DNA of 64,000 nucleotides, taken from assembly GCF_900638585.1 (NCBI RefSeq), contig NZ_LR134523.1, positions 186,001 through 250,000 on the forward strand. The letters are read 5' to 3'. Each line of letters starts with the position of its first letter. The stretch's first letter is position 1. Positions 9,126-18,170 of this stretch are shown here, one piece after another. The translations under genes and the position numbers were made by a program. This DNA is from Aedoeadaptatus ivorii. Lineage in GTDB: Bacteria; Bacillota; Clostridia; Tissierellales; Peptoniphilaceae. The notes beneath the pieces were generated by a model. That model was not told where the DNA came from and did not search any database. It saw nothing but the letters and a program-made list of their open reading frames with translations.

Positions 9126-9760
9126 TCCTGAGCGAAGTCGAAGGATCTTGAGTTTGCTGTTGTGGGTTGACTGTTTGTACGATGTCTATGGCGTGTTTTA
9201 TTGCCTGCGCAATAGGGATGATCGTGCGTTTGGCCTAGGCTTCTTCGCGGACTTTTTCTAGGGAACGAGATTCTTCGACTCGGAACAGAGTTCCTCGCTC
9301 AGAATGACAGGGGAGCGTGACAAAAACACTGTCATCCTGAGCGGAGCGAAGCGAAGTCGAATGGATCTCGAGTAGGCTATTGCGGGTCGACTGTTTGCAC
9401 GATGCCTATGGCGTGTTTTATTGCTTGACGTAGTAGGGATGGTTGCGCGTCTCGGCCTCGACTTCTTCGCGGACTTTTTCTAGGGAACGAGATTCTTCGA
9501 CTCGGAATAAATTCCTCGCTCAGAATGATAGGAGGGGCGTGACAAAAACACTGTCATCCTGAGCGGAGCGAAGCGAAGTCGAATGGATCTCGAGTAGGCT
9601 ATTGCGGGTCGACTGTTTGCACGATGCCTATGGCGTGTTTTATTGCTTGACGTAGTAGGGATGGTTGCGCGTCTCGGCCTCGACTTCTTCGCAGTCTTTT
9701 TCTAGGGAACGAGATTCTTCGACGCGAAACGAAATCTCGCTCAGGACAATAGGCGCGTAT
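9126..9760. repeat. Family A palindromic repeats, right side of IS copy 1
   Basis: Continuation of the 222-bp repeat array, with GTGACAAAAACACTGTCATCC again near 9316 and 9539 (223 apart). It ends near 9760, where the flank of the YhgE gene begins. No coding potential beyond repeat translation. Confidence 0.85.
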
Positions 9761-9773
9761 AATTTTTGGCGGA

Positions 9774-9801
9774 AGAAAAAACCCCTCCGCCAGGGGAAGG
9801 G
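9774..9801 (-). terminator. Terminator of the YhgE/Pip operon
   Basis: On the minus strand CCCCT-GGCGG-AGGGG is followed by six T, just after the stop of the 9808-11988 gene. Confidence 0.65.
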
Positions 9802-9807
9802 TTGCAT

Positions 9808-11988
9808 TCACATGATTTTTGTATCTTCCAATTTTTCCGAAAAGGCGGTGTTTAGTCGCATAACGGGTTTTCGCAGTACGAGGCCCAAAAGGAGGGCGCC
9901 GGCCAGGTAGTTTTGTAGCAGAAGGAGTTCGCGCCAAAAAGTATTTTTGTAAAAGCCGCCGATGGCTTCTTTCATAGCGTTCATGCTGTGCACAAAGGGC
10001 AGAAAGGGATAGATACGGCGGAAGAAGGGCGGCGCCACATCGATGGGGAAGGTGCCGCCGGAACCCGCAACTTGGACGACCATGAGTACGACACAAAGGG
10101 CTTTTCCGATGTCGCCGAAGGAGATGGTGAGGGTGTAGATGAGTATGGTGAAAATGAATCCCGACACCCAGCCGGCAAGCAGAAAGTGGAAGGGGTGGGG
10201 GCATTGAATGCCGAGGAAGTAGAGGTCTCCCAGGGCGATAAGGCTGCTTTGAACGAAGGAGATAAAAAGGAAGAGGCCCAGCCGACCGAAGTAGGTTTGA
10301 TAGGGCTTGAATTTGCCGTATTTTTTACGATAAGAATCGGGCGTTTCCACATGGATCAGCGCGACTTGTATAACGGCACCGACCCATAGGGAGAGGGTGG
10401 AGTAGAAAGCGGCCATGGCGGAGCCGTAATTTTCGACGGGATAAACCCGGTGTACCGCGGTTTGAACGGGGCGGGAGAGGAACCGGCTCACCGTATCGGA
10501 ATCCTGTGCCAAAAGGCGATCGAGTTTTTCCGATTCGGGCGCGTTTTCTACCTCCATGGTGCGCGAGTAGAGTCCGTCGACGCTGCGCTTTGCGTTGTCG
10601 AGCAGTTGTACCGACGCGTCCATATTTGCGTTCAGCCGCCCGAGGTCGTTTTGTATATCGGCGGAAAGAGCGGCCACTTGTGCGGTGGCGGCATCGGCGC
10701 TCTGCCAGGCGTCCTCGAGATTGCCACGCGTTTCGTCGAGGTCGCTTTTTACGCGCGCAAATCGCCCCATGACGCCGTTGGAAAAGTCGCCGCGGAGCGC
10801 TTCGAGGTTTTCGCGATTCTTCTTTTGTAAGGATGCAAATTTTTCCTGTAGGGCGTCGGCTTCTTCTCGGGTCAGATTCTTTTTTTCCGTCGCGGTGCGC
10901 AGGGTTGAAATCATGGATTCTTCGAAGGCGATGCTCCGCTCGATTTTTGCATTTGCCGCATCGAGGCCCGTAAGCGGTGCGGGGAGCGCCTCGTTAAATT
11001 CTGTCAGTTTGTCCTGCACATGGCGTTTGTCCTCGACATCCTGTGTGAGGGTCTGCACTAGCGACTCGGTGGCGGCGATGGATTGCGCCATATTGTCGTC
11101 CGCGCGGACAAAGGCGTCATCTACGTCGCTAGAAAGTCGGTCTAAGTAGTCGAGGTTTTGGTCGACGCTTTGTTTTAAGGCGTCGTTTAAGGGCGCAAGG
11201 GATGCCTCTGTCTGTTTCAAGTTTTCGCGTCCGCTCTTCAAATCGTGCATAGCGCCCGTTACGGTATCGGATGAGATTTCCATAAAGCCGTCGGCCGTCG
11301 CCATCACATTCGAAGAGGAGCGGGCGAGGCTCTGAAAGGCGCGAAGGGTGGAGATTTGTCCGCTCAGCGAATTCGACGTTTTTTGCAGCCGTTCCCTTAA
11401 TGTGGCGAGCACATCGTCTTCGTTTGAGGCGCGCACTTGGTCGGAAAAAGAAAGGATGCTGTCGAAGGAGGTGGCGTAGAGGGTCTTGGTAAATGTTTCT
11501 TTTACCATATCGGTGACGGCGCCGGCGCCCTTGCCGGTGACTTTGGGCGCGATGGCGTTTTTCTTTTCGTTGCCGTAATATAAAAGCGACGGCGCTTCGG
11601 CCTCGGGGGAAAGGAACGAGAACATTTTTTGGCTAAAATCGGCAGGGATGACGATGGCGGCGTAGTATTTGCCGCTTTTTACCCCGGCAATGGCCTCATC
11701 TTTGTCGGTGAAGGTCCAGTCCATCTGATCGTTGACGCCGAGATTCAGCTTGATCTTTTCGCCGATATTGACGCGGGCGGGCACGAAGGCGGGGGTGTAG
11801 CCTTCGTCCTCGTTTGCGATTGCGACTCGGATTCCCGCGGTTTCCGTATAGGGATCCCAGGAGGCGGCGATGTTGAACCAGGCATAAAGACAGGGGATTA
11901 GGCTGACGCCCAACACGACCACCAGGACGATGCTGTTGTCTTTGAGGCGCATAAAATCCTCTTTTATGTGATTAAAAATCATCTTCAT
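9808..11988 (-). CDS. YhgE/Pip domain membrane protein, second of a tandem pair
   Basis: A 726-residue protein of the YhgE/phage-infection-protein family. It has one N-terminal helix (about 19-38) followed by the family signature CLYAWFNI...WDPY. A long extracytoplasmic region (about 45-480) is rich in coiled coil. A C-terminal bundle of about six helices (about 510-715) is related to ABC-2 permeases. The family includes the L. lactis phage receptor Pip and proteins tied to type VII secretion loci; no esx genes are seen here. It overlaps the preceding gene by 17 bases, so the two are co-transcribed. Confidence 0.9.
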   Translation of the reverse strand: MKMIFNHIKEDFMRLKDNSIVLVVVLGVSLIPCLYAWFNIAASWDPYTETAGIRVAIANEDEGYTPAFVPARVNIGEKIKLNLGVNDQMDWTFTDKDEAIAGVKSGKYYAAIVIPADFSQKMFSFLSPEAEAPSLLYYGNEKKNAIAPKVTGKGAGAVTDMVKETFTKTLYATSFDSILSFSDQVRASNEDDVLATLRERLQKTSNSLSGQISTLRAFQSLARSSSNVMATADGFMEISSDTVTGAMHDLKSGRENLKQTEASLAPLNDALKQSVDQNLDYLDRLSSDVDDAFVRADDNMAQSIAATESLVQTLTQDVEDKRHVQDKLTEFNEALPAPLTGLDAANAKIERSIAFEESMISTLRTATEKKNLTREEADALQEKFASLQKKNRENLEALRGDFSNGVMGRFARVKSDLDETRGNLEDAWQSADAATAQVAALSADIQNDLGRLNANMDASVQLLDNAKRSVDGLYSRTMEVENAPESEKLDRLLAQDSDTVSRFLSRPVQTAVHRVYPVENYGSAMAAFYSTLSLWVGAVIQVALIHVETPDSYRKKYGKFKPYQTYFGRLGLFLFISFVQSSLIALGDLYFLGIQCPHPFHFLLAGWVSGFIFTILIYTLTISFGDIGKALCVVLMVVQVAGSGGTFPIDVAPPFFRRIYPFLPFVHSMNAMKEAIGGFYKNTFWRELLLLQNYLAGALLLGLVLRKPVMRLNTAFSEKLEDTKIM

Positions 11989-14509
11989 AGGCGTCGTTCC
12001 CTTTCACATATAGCAGCAATTCGTCTTCGTCCATGGCCATGAGTCGTTGTTGTCGCCGATACCGAAAGCGGCGTAGCTCCAACACGATCAGATAGATGGC
12101 GAGGAGAATAATGGTGACGACCCAAATCACCAAATAGCGGATCTTCGATTCCATACTGAACATGAGCACTAGAAAAACCAGGGGGATCGCGAAAATCGAA
12201 AGAAACGCAAGTGTCTTTTTGCGCTCGTAACGATGGAAGAAGCGTGCGTGTTTTTGACGGATTTTCTCTTTTTCTGCCTCGTCGCCGGCGAGGAGCGCGA
12301 GGATAAAATCGCCGCGGATGGGTTCTTTTTCGTGTGGATATTCCGCGTGGATCAGTTCGCTTTCGGCGAGCTTTGCATCAAAGGTTCGGCTTACGCTCCG
12401 GAGCAGCTTGGGGCCGTAGATTCCCAGTAGAAACGAAAGGGGCACGTAAGAGATGAGTATGCCCCAATCCTGTAAAAAGTGCGGCGTATAAATGCCGAGC
12501 ATGGTTTCGCGCAGGCCGTCGATGCCGTAATGAAAGGGCAAAAATGGATACAGCGAACGGAAGAAGTTCGACATCATCTCGATGGGATAGGTGCCCGAGG
12601 AACCGGGGATCTGCAGAATGAGGAGAATCACCGCCATCGCCTTACCGATATTGCGAAAGGTGACGGTAAGGGCGTAGATAATCGATACATAGGCGAATGA
12701 AGAGATAAGCGTGGTGAGGACAAAGAGCACAGGATGGACGCATTGCACCTTAAGGAGCCACAAATCGCCTACAGAAACCACCAGTGCCTGGATTTGTCCC
12801 AGGATCACAAACAACTTCCACCGGCCCAAAAAGGCATCGGCAGCGGTGAAGTCGGCAATCTCTTCGTCTTTGTCGACGTCGATTTTTAGAATCGAGATCA
12901 AAATCATGCCGCCGACCCACAGGGCCAGATCCGTGAAAAATGGCGCCATGGCGCTGCCGTAGTTATCGCTCTTATAGATCGTATGCTCTTCGATGACGAC
13001 CGGATCGCCCATAAAGGCGGAGAACCGCTTGGCATCGATATTCGGAAGAGAGAGCAACTTTTCGTAAAGTGGACCGCGCCCCAGCTGGGCGAGATCGGTG
13101 CGCAGACCCTCTATGCCCGCCTCCGCCGAAGCGAGGCTCTCGAGACCCGCGGCGACGGTATTCCGAGATTCTTTAGTGAGATATTCCATCTCTTCCAGCA
13201 CTTGGTCGAATTCGTCGAGCAACAGCGGCATGGACGACAGCGTGCCCGAAAAGCGCGCGTTGACTCGATTCAGCATATCGAAATTCTGCTCCAAAAGCAG
13301 CCGCACATTTGCGCCCACCTTATCGCGGGTCGCGTTGTTCTCGTCGGAAACCGTCCGCAGGCGCTTTTGTATGGCGCCATGACTTCGGTCCAATTCGCCG
13401 AGGGCATCGTCGAGCAATTCGCTTTGTTTTTCGATGTCGGCCAAAATGGTCCCGTTTCGTGCGTTGATATTCTGCCACTGTTCCAATACGTTCAACGGTT
13501 TGCTTTCTGCGGGTAGGGGATCGATCGATTCCAGATCGCCTAAAATCGACCGGTTGAGTGCGTTTATTTCTTGAAAATTCTGCAATCCGATGGAAAACCG
13601 GTTTTCTATCCGTCCCAACTCTCCGTCCAAGGCGGTGTACTTTCGACCGGTATAGGCATTGCCGACGTTCGCCATGGCATTTATATCCTCTACAATGTCA
13701 TCATAGGCGGCGAGGACGTTCTCGCTTTCCCGGCGGATATTTTCGAGGAGTGTGCGACTTTCGGCGAGGGAAATCTGCCCCTTTTTTACGGCGGCATCGA
13801 GTCCTGCAATGTCGGCGCGTACCGCGGCAGTCATAGAATCCATGCGGGCGAGTTTCTCGTCCATATTGCGAAGCGATTCGCCATATGCAGCGACATTCCA
13901 CTGTACCTGCGTTAAAGCATGTAGGGCAGAATCCTTTTGCACCTCGCCGGTGGCGATAAAATCCCCGCTCAACTTCGCCAGTTCATCGGCGAGGATTTCG
14001 GAGGTGGTGGCTACGAAATTGCTGTTTATCTGTTCTTCCAATGCTTCTAAGCCGCTCGATGTAATCTTGGGGGCGATGGCATTTTTCTTTTCGTTTACAT
14101 AGTAATTTAGGGTGGGGAATTGGATCTCCTCGCCCTTTACAATCGAAAGAAACGACGCCGAAAAGTCCTCGGGAATCACAATGGCGGCGTAATAGGCACC
14201 GGAACGCACACCTCCGATCGCCCGGTTTTCGTCGACAAAGGTCCAGCCTAACTGGTCGTTCTTCTTTAAATTTTCGAGTACGGTTTTTCCCACGTCGACC
14301 TGCCGTTCGCCGTATTCTACGGGACGGTCGAGATCGACGACGGCGATTTTTACGCGGTCGATGTTCCCGTATGGGTCCATATTGGCGCCGATATTGAACC
14401 ATGCATACAAAGACGGCAACAAACAGATGCCGGCAAGTACCAATAGCGCCGCCACATTGTGACGCAGGCGGTGAAAATCGCGCCGCAAAATTGCATTCGA
14501 TGTTTTCAT
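11972..14509 (-). CDS. YhgE/Pip domain membrane protein, first of a tandem pair
   Basis: An 845-residue paralogue of the next gene, with the same N-terminal helix and SLYAWFNIGANMDPYG signature, a long coiled-coil extracytoplasmic region (about 60-520) and a C-terminal helix bundle. It carries an extra tail of about 130 residues (about 710-845) with two more membrane helices and a charged end; its partner lacks this tail. The two may form a heteromeric membrane complex (inference). AAGGTTTTGC precedes the start, a weak ribosome-binding site. Confidence 0.9.
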   Translation of the reverse strand: MKTSNAILRRDFHRLRHNVAALLVLAGICLLPSLYAWFNIGANMDPYGNIDRVKIAVVDLDRPVEYGERQVDVGKTVLENLKKNDQLGWTFVDENRAIGGVRSGAYYAAIVIPEDFSASFLSIVKGEEIQFPTLNYYVNEKKNAIAPKITSSGLEALEEQINSNFVATTSEILADELAKLSGDFIATGEVQKDSALHALTQVQWNVAAYGESLRNMDEKLARMDSMTAAVRADIAGLDAAVKKGQISLAESRTLLENIRRESENVLAAYDDIVEDINAMANVGNAYTGRKYTALDGELGRIENRFSIGLQNFQEINALNRSILGDLESIDPLPAESKPLNVLEQWQNINARNGTILADIEKQSELLDDALGELDRSHGAIQKRLRTVSDENNATRDKVGANVRLLLEQNFDMLNRVNARFSGTLSSMPLLLDEFDQVLEEMEYLTKESRNTVAAGLESLASAEAGIEGLRTDLAQLGRGPLYEKLLSLPNIDAKRFSAFMGDPVVIEEHTIYKSDNYGSAMAPFFTDLALWVGGMILISILKIDVDKDEEIADFTAADAFLGRWKLFVILGQIQALVVSVGDLWLLKVQCVHPVLFVLTTLISSFAYVSIIYALTVTFRNIGKAMAVILLILQIPGSSGTYPIEMMSNFFRSLYPFLPFHYGIDGLRETMLGIYTPHFLQDWGILISYVPLSFLLGIYGPKLLRSVSRTFDAKLAESELIHAEYPHEKEPIRGDFILALLAGDEAEKEKIRQKHARFFHRYERKKTLAFLSIFAIPLVFLVLMFSMESKIRYLVIWVVTIILLAIYLIVLELRRFRYRRQQRLMAMDEDELLLYVKGNDAYEDDF

Positions 14510-14733
14510 AGCAAAACCTTTCTAATATACGGTTATACTATAAGTACAAATTCCCTCATTTATCCTTACCCATTCTTATCGAGGCGCTTCGAGATACTGC
14601 CTATTGTAACACCGGGGCGAGAACTTGTGGGCACAAAGAGCAAAAAAAGGCAAACACCCGATGGCGAAATACCGCCGTTTCTGCCTTCGAACCCGGAGGA
14701 ATTCCCGGGTAAACCGAAGGTCGAGGCGATCGG

Positions 14734-14775
14734 ACCGACGGTCGGTTGCCGAAAACCCGTCGGCGCAAGTACAAT
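14734..14775 (+). promoter_or_regulatory. Candidate promoter and operator of the XRE regulator gene
   Basis: TTGCCG (14746-14751), an 18-base spacer and TACAAT (14770-14775) form a sigma-70-type promoter 30 bases before the XRE start. A dyad ACCGAC-G-GTCGGT (14734-14746) abuts the -35 box and could be an autoregulatory operator. The rest of the 14510-14805 gap shows no gene. Confidence 0.45.
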
Positions 14776-14805
14776 ACAATCGTAGTACAGAGGAAGGAGC
14801 AGATT

Positions 14806-15201
14806 ATGGATAGAGAGAATATGGGCACGCTGATTGCCGCAAAGCGCAAACAACTGCAGATGACCCAATGGGATTTGGCAGAAAAAATGGGCGTTACCGA
14901 CAAAGCCGTGTCCAAATGGGAGCGGAACCTTTCCGTCCCCGATACCCAATCCATACCGAAACTGGCGGAGGTGCTGGGCATGTCTGTGGAGGAGCTTATG
15001 CAAGGAAAAGAAGTCAAGACCGTTCAAAAAGACAGAGACATCGACGAGATCATTACCCTGATCTTTAAGGCGGTGTGCATGGCTATGGGAATCGCCGTCA
15101 CCGTGCTGGGGATTCTGGGAAAAGTAAAACCCGAAAATGCCGTCACCATGCTCGGCATCGGCCTATTCGCCGGCGGCATTGCCCTGCTTCGAAATAAGTA
15201 A
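14806..15201 (+). CDS. XRE-family HTH regulator with a C-terminal membrane helix
   Basis: A 131-residue protein. The N-terminal Cro/C1 helix-turn-helix (about 7-63) contains TQWDLAEKMGVTDKAVSKWE. After a linker come two hydrophobic segments (about 82-103 and 110-128) likely to cross or enter the membrane. Membrane-tethered XRE regulators of this form are common in Firmicutes. The Met at 14806 follows GAGGAAGGAG; the upstream in-frame extension is not conserved-looking. Targets are unknown; the nearest genes are the divergent YhgE pair. Confidence 0.88.
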   Translation: MDRENMGTLIAAKRKQLQMTQWDLAEKMGVTDKAVSKWERNLSVPDTQSIPKLAEVLGMSVEELMQGKEVKTVQKDRDIDEIITLIFKAVCMAMGIAVTVLGILGKVKPENAVTMLGIGLFAGGIALLRNK

Positions 15202-15220
15202 GGGATAGAAGGGAAAAGAA

Positions 15221-15246
15221 AAGACGCGCTAGGCGCGTCTTTTTTC
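15221..15246 (+). terminator. Terminator of the XRE regulator gene
   Basis: AAGACGCG-CTAG-GCGCGTCTT-type hairpin with a run of seven T. Confidence 0.85.
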
Positions 15247-15333
15247 ATGCAAAGATTCATTTCGTTGTCATACCAACATATTCTTTGCTCCTCCCGTCGT
15301 ATACTGATACCAACAATGAAAGGAGCAAGGAAT

Positions 15334-16767
15334 ATGCAACAAATAAATTTGAATACTTCGATATACACATTGACGAAAGAATATCCCGAACTGATCGGCG
15401 TGCTCGCCGATCTGGGCTTTGGCGAGATCAAAAAGAAGGCCCTTCGGCACACGGTGGGGAAGATAATGACGATCGAAAAGGGTGCGAAGGCAAAGGGGAT
15501 CCCGATGGATGCGGTGCGCGCTGCGCTCCGAAAAAGCGGGTTCGAGCCGGTGGCAGGAAAGGGCGAGGCAGCGCCGTCTCGCGTTGCGCAGCTGAAGTCG
15601 TATCTCGCGCGTCTGGGTGCGGGCGAGGATTTGGAGCGGGTGCGAAGGGATTTTGCCGCGGCGTTTGAAGATGTGGCCGCCTCCGAAATTATGGAAGCGG
15701 AGCAGGCGATGCTCGCAGAGGGCACGCCTTTGGAGGAGGTGCAACGTCTGTGCGATCTGCATTCGGCGCTCTTTCACGGGGCCACGAGGGAAGAGCGGAT
15801 CGCCGCCGCCGAAACCGCAGTGGCGGAATCTGTTCGCAATCAAAAAGCGCCCGCAGAAGGTGAGCGCGCGCGTCATTTGTATGCGATGGTGGGGCATCCG
15901 CTCCATACGCTGCGACAAGAAAACCGGGCGTTGGAGAAATTGCTGCAAGGGGCGAAGGATGCCCTGAATCGCAACGAAGGCGTGAAAGAGTACGTGGACG
16001 CCATTGCCGATGTGTCGATCCACTACGCCAAGAAGGGCGATCTCCTGTACCCCCATTTGAAAGCGGCGTACGGCGTTTCCGGTCCCTCGAATGTCATGTG
16101 GACGGTGGACGGGGAGCTGCGAAAGGCGCTGCGGCACCTCCAAGGCGAAGACAGTGCGGCGGAACTCATGCCGCTCTTTGCACGCATGGAAGAGATGATC
16201 TACAAAGAAGAAAACATCCTCTTTCCCGTATGCGCCGAGCACTTTACCGATGCCGATTGGCGGGGCATCTACCGAGATATGAAGGCATATCCCGAAGCGT
16301 TCGGCGTGTCGAGCGCGCGGTGGGAAGCGGGGGAATCCGCGCCGAAAAACGCGCCCGATACCGGTGGGCGCATCGCTCTTTCCGGCGGTTCCGTGAAGCC
16401 CGAAGAGATTTCTGCGCTGCTCAACACCCTGCCCCTCGAGATCACTTTTATCGATGCCGAGGACACGAACCGCTATTTTAACGACGGCCCCAAGATTTTC
16501 CACCGCCCATCGATGGCGCTGGGCCGATCGGTGTATAGTTGCCACCCGCCCAAAATCGAGCCGGTGGTGCGCAAAATGATCGCCGATTTTAAGAGCGGGG
16601 CCAAGGACGAGGTGACCGTGCGTACCGAAAAGGCCGGTCGCAAGGTCGAAGTGCGCTATATGGCCGTGCGCGACGGCGATCGCTATCTGGGTACTATGGA
16701 GACCGTTCGCGATCTCACCGACGACGAAGCGCGCCCTCTCCGCAAAGGGGGAACAACGCCCGCCTAG
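15334..16767 (+). CDS. DUF438 protein with hemerythrin-like and PAS domains
   Basis: A 477-residue cytoplasmic protein. Domains in order: DUF1858 (about 1-65), DUF438 (about 80-150), a hemerythrin HHE-like bundle (about 180-310, with HPLH, IHYAKKGDLLYPHL and KEENILFPVC carrying probable iron-binding His and Glu residues) and a PAS_13-type domain (about 365-465). HHE domains bind a di-iron centre that can sense O2, NO or redox state; a sensor role here is inference. Start chosen at 15334 because AAAGGAG sits 8 bases upstream. It converges on the Crp/Fnr gene, with the two stop codons overlapping by 4 bases. Confidence 0.9.
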   Translation: MQQINLNTSIYTLTKEYPELIGVLADLGFGEIKKKALRHTVGKIMTIEKGAKAKGIPMDAVRAALRKSGFEPVAGKGEAAPSRVAQLKSYLARLGAGEDLERVRRDFAAAFEDVAASEIMEAEQAMLAEGTPLEEVQRLCDLHSALFHGATREERIAAAETAVAESVRNQKAPAEGERARHLYAMVGHPLHTLRQENRALEKLLQGAKDALNRNEGVKEYVDAIADVSIHYAKKGDLLYPHLKAAYGVSGPSNVMWTVDGELRKALRHLQGEDSAAELMPLFARMEEMIYKEENILFPVCAEHFTDADWRGIYRDMKAYPEAFGVSSARWEAGESAPKNAPDTGGRIALSGGSVKPEEISALLNTLPLEITFIDAEDTNRYFNDGPKIFHRPSMALGRSVYSCHPPKIEPVVRKMIADFKSGAKDEVTVRTEKAGRKVEVRYMAVRDGDRYLGTMETVRDLTDDEARPLRKGGTTPA

Positions 16768-17432
16768 TAGGGCGCGGGGCCTTCGAGCAGACGAAAGCGG
16801 TTTTTGTGAAAGGCGATCTTTCCGTCCTTTTGCATGCGGGAGAGTTCCGCCGAGAGGGCGGAGCGGTTGACGCCCAGGTAATCGGCGAGTTCTTGGCGCG
16901 AAAAGGGAATCGAAAACTCGCGATCGCTCGCCTCGAGCGCCTGCTGCGAAAGATAGGCGAACACGCGGTCGCGGATCGACTTGGGCGCGATATGCACCAT
17001 GCGGGCGGAGAGTGCGAGGTTTTTGCGGGCGGAGATGCCGACGATATTGTAGATCAGCCGGTGGTGAAAGGCGCAGGACTGCTCGCAAGTGGTGAGAATT
17101 TTGTGCATATTCAAAAACAGAATCTCGGCGTCTTCCGCCGCCACCACTTCGGTCAGGGTTTCTTTGTGCAGGGCGGCATAGGCCTCACCGAAGATCTCGC
17201 CTTCTTCCACGTGGCCGAAAATATTGGCGTCGCCCCAAAAATAGTTTATGATCACGTGCACGCTCCCCGTGAGCACCAGGCCGATCTCCGTCAGCCGTGT
17301 GCCGGCGGAAAAAATCGTATCGCCTTTTTTATACTGCCGCCGCGTGGCGGAGAGGCACACAAGCAGCCGGTCCATTTCGTCCGGGCGAATGCCGGCAAAG
17401 AGTTCGGTTTCGGTTAAAAATGCGGTGTCCAT
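16764..17432 (-). CDS. Crp/Fnr family transcription regulator
   Basis: A 222-residue regulator with an N-terminal cyclic-nucleotide-binding-type beta barrel (about 10-120), a dimer helix, and a C-terminal HTH_Crp domain (about 150-215, SRQELADYLGVNRSALSAEL). It has no N-terminal Cys cluster, so it is not a classical Fe-S Fnr; two Cys in TTCEQSC sit in the middle of the protein. Start at 17432 (ATG after GGAGAAAAG). It is divergent from the cupin-ferredoxin pair and convergent with the DUF438/hemerythrin gene. A shared redox or stress response is plausible. Confidence 0.9.
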   Translation of the reverse strand: MDTAFLTETELFAGIRPDEMDRLLVCLSATRRQYKKGDTIFSAGTRLTEIGLVLTGSVHVIINYFWGDANIFGHVEEGEIFGEAYAALHKETLTEVVAAEDAEILFLNMHKILTTCEQSCAFHHRLIYNIVGISARKNLALSARMVHIAPKSIRDRVFAYLSQQALEASDREFSIPFSRQELADYLGVNRSALSAELSRMQKDGKIAFHKNRFRLLEGPAPY

Positions 17433-17532
17433 CTTTTCTCCCTTTCCGTTGTTAGAACAACATACTTTTCCCATTCAGTATAGTAAGATTTGTAAATGAA
17501 GACAAGTGTTTCGAGTGCAAGGAGGTTTTGGT

Positions 17533-17877
17533 ATGCACGAAATCATGAAAAATATAGAAAAAGCGACCGCCCTCTCCCTAAAGGAGCAGGTCAGCTACCA
17601 AGAAGGGCAGGTGGTTTCGAAGACCATCGCCCAAAACGACGGCATCTCCCTCACTTTATTTTCCTTCGATGCCGGCGAAGAGATTTCGACCCACGTCTCC
17701 GACGGCGACGCCTTGGTGCTCTGCCTGGACGGCACGGGCGAAATTGCCATCGACGGCGAAGCGTCTGTGGTAGAAGAAGGCGACGCCATTTTGATGCCGG
17801 CGGGGCATCCCCACGCCGTGCGCGCCAAAGCGCGGTTTAAGATGCTCTTGATCGTCGTCAAACCGTCCGATCAGTAG
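17533..17877 (+). CDS. Small cupin-domain protein
   Basis: A 114-residue single-domain cupin. The barrel motif ISTHVSDGDALVLCLDG and the second motif ILMPAGHPHAVRAK supply the metal-ligand His residues. Substrate unknown; such proteins often lie next to Crp/Fnr regulators in anaerobes. Start at 17533, 7 bases after AAGGAGG. A ferredoxin-like gene starts 7 bases after its stop, so the two are co-transcribed. Confidence 0.88.
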   Translation: MHEIMKNIEKATALSLKEQVSYQEGQVVSKTIAQNDGISLTLFSFDAGEEISTHVSDGDALVLCLDGTGEIAIDGEASVVEEGDAILMPAGHPHAVRAKARFKMLLIVVKPSDQ

Positions 17878-17884
17878 CCGCGCC

Positions 17885-18067
17885 ATGCAATATCGCGTAA
17901 ACGAAAACGGCATCGGCTGCGGGCTGTGCCAGCGTCTGTGCCCCGAGGTATTTGCCGTGGGGCCCGACGGCGTGTCCCACGCCATTTCCGGCGCGGTGCC
18001 CGAACACGCGGAAGAAGCCGCCAAAGAGGCGATGATCGCCTGCCTCGCCAATGCCATCGAAGAGTAA
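17885..18067 (+). CDS. Small 4Fe-4S ferredoxin with one cluster ligand displaced
   Basis: A 60-residue mono-cluster ferredoxin. It aligns with the CxxCxxC...CP...C pattern, but the first Cys is Gly9 (GIGCGLCQRLCP). The Cys present are 12, 15, 19 and 53. In standard relatives the residue equivalent to Cys19 is not a ligand, so the protein either uses Cys19 in a rearranged site or binds a 3Fe-4S cluster. The C-terminal ACLANAIEE matches the usual CPTGAI end. It is co-transcribed with the cupin. Confidence 0.85.
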   Translation: MQYRVNENGIGCGLCQRLCPEVFAVGPDGVSHAISGAVPEHAEEAAKEAMIACLANAIEE

Positions 18068-18082
18068 GAGGAATCGGAGTAA

Positions 18083-18117
18083 AAACCGGCCCGGGTGCGC
18101 GCTCGGGCCGGTTTTTT
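18083..18117 (+). terminator. Terminator of the cupin-ferredoxin operon
   Basis: AACCGGCCCG and CGGGCCGGTT arms with six T, 16 bases after the stop. Confidence 0.9.
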
Positions 18118-18170
18118 AATGGGGCGATCCATTTTCCACAAAAAGGGAATATATATCGTAGGAGGTGGCC

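Noticed and set aside
14520-14805. Riboswitch upstream of the XRE regulator gene
   Set aside because: Small hairpins exist but no known aptamer pattern could be matched; only a promoter and dyad are supported.
15268-17088. 606-codon open frame on the minus strand
   Set aside because: Shadow of the DUF438 gene running into the Crp/Fnr region; low-complexity Arg/His-rich translation with no recognisable domain.
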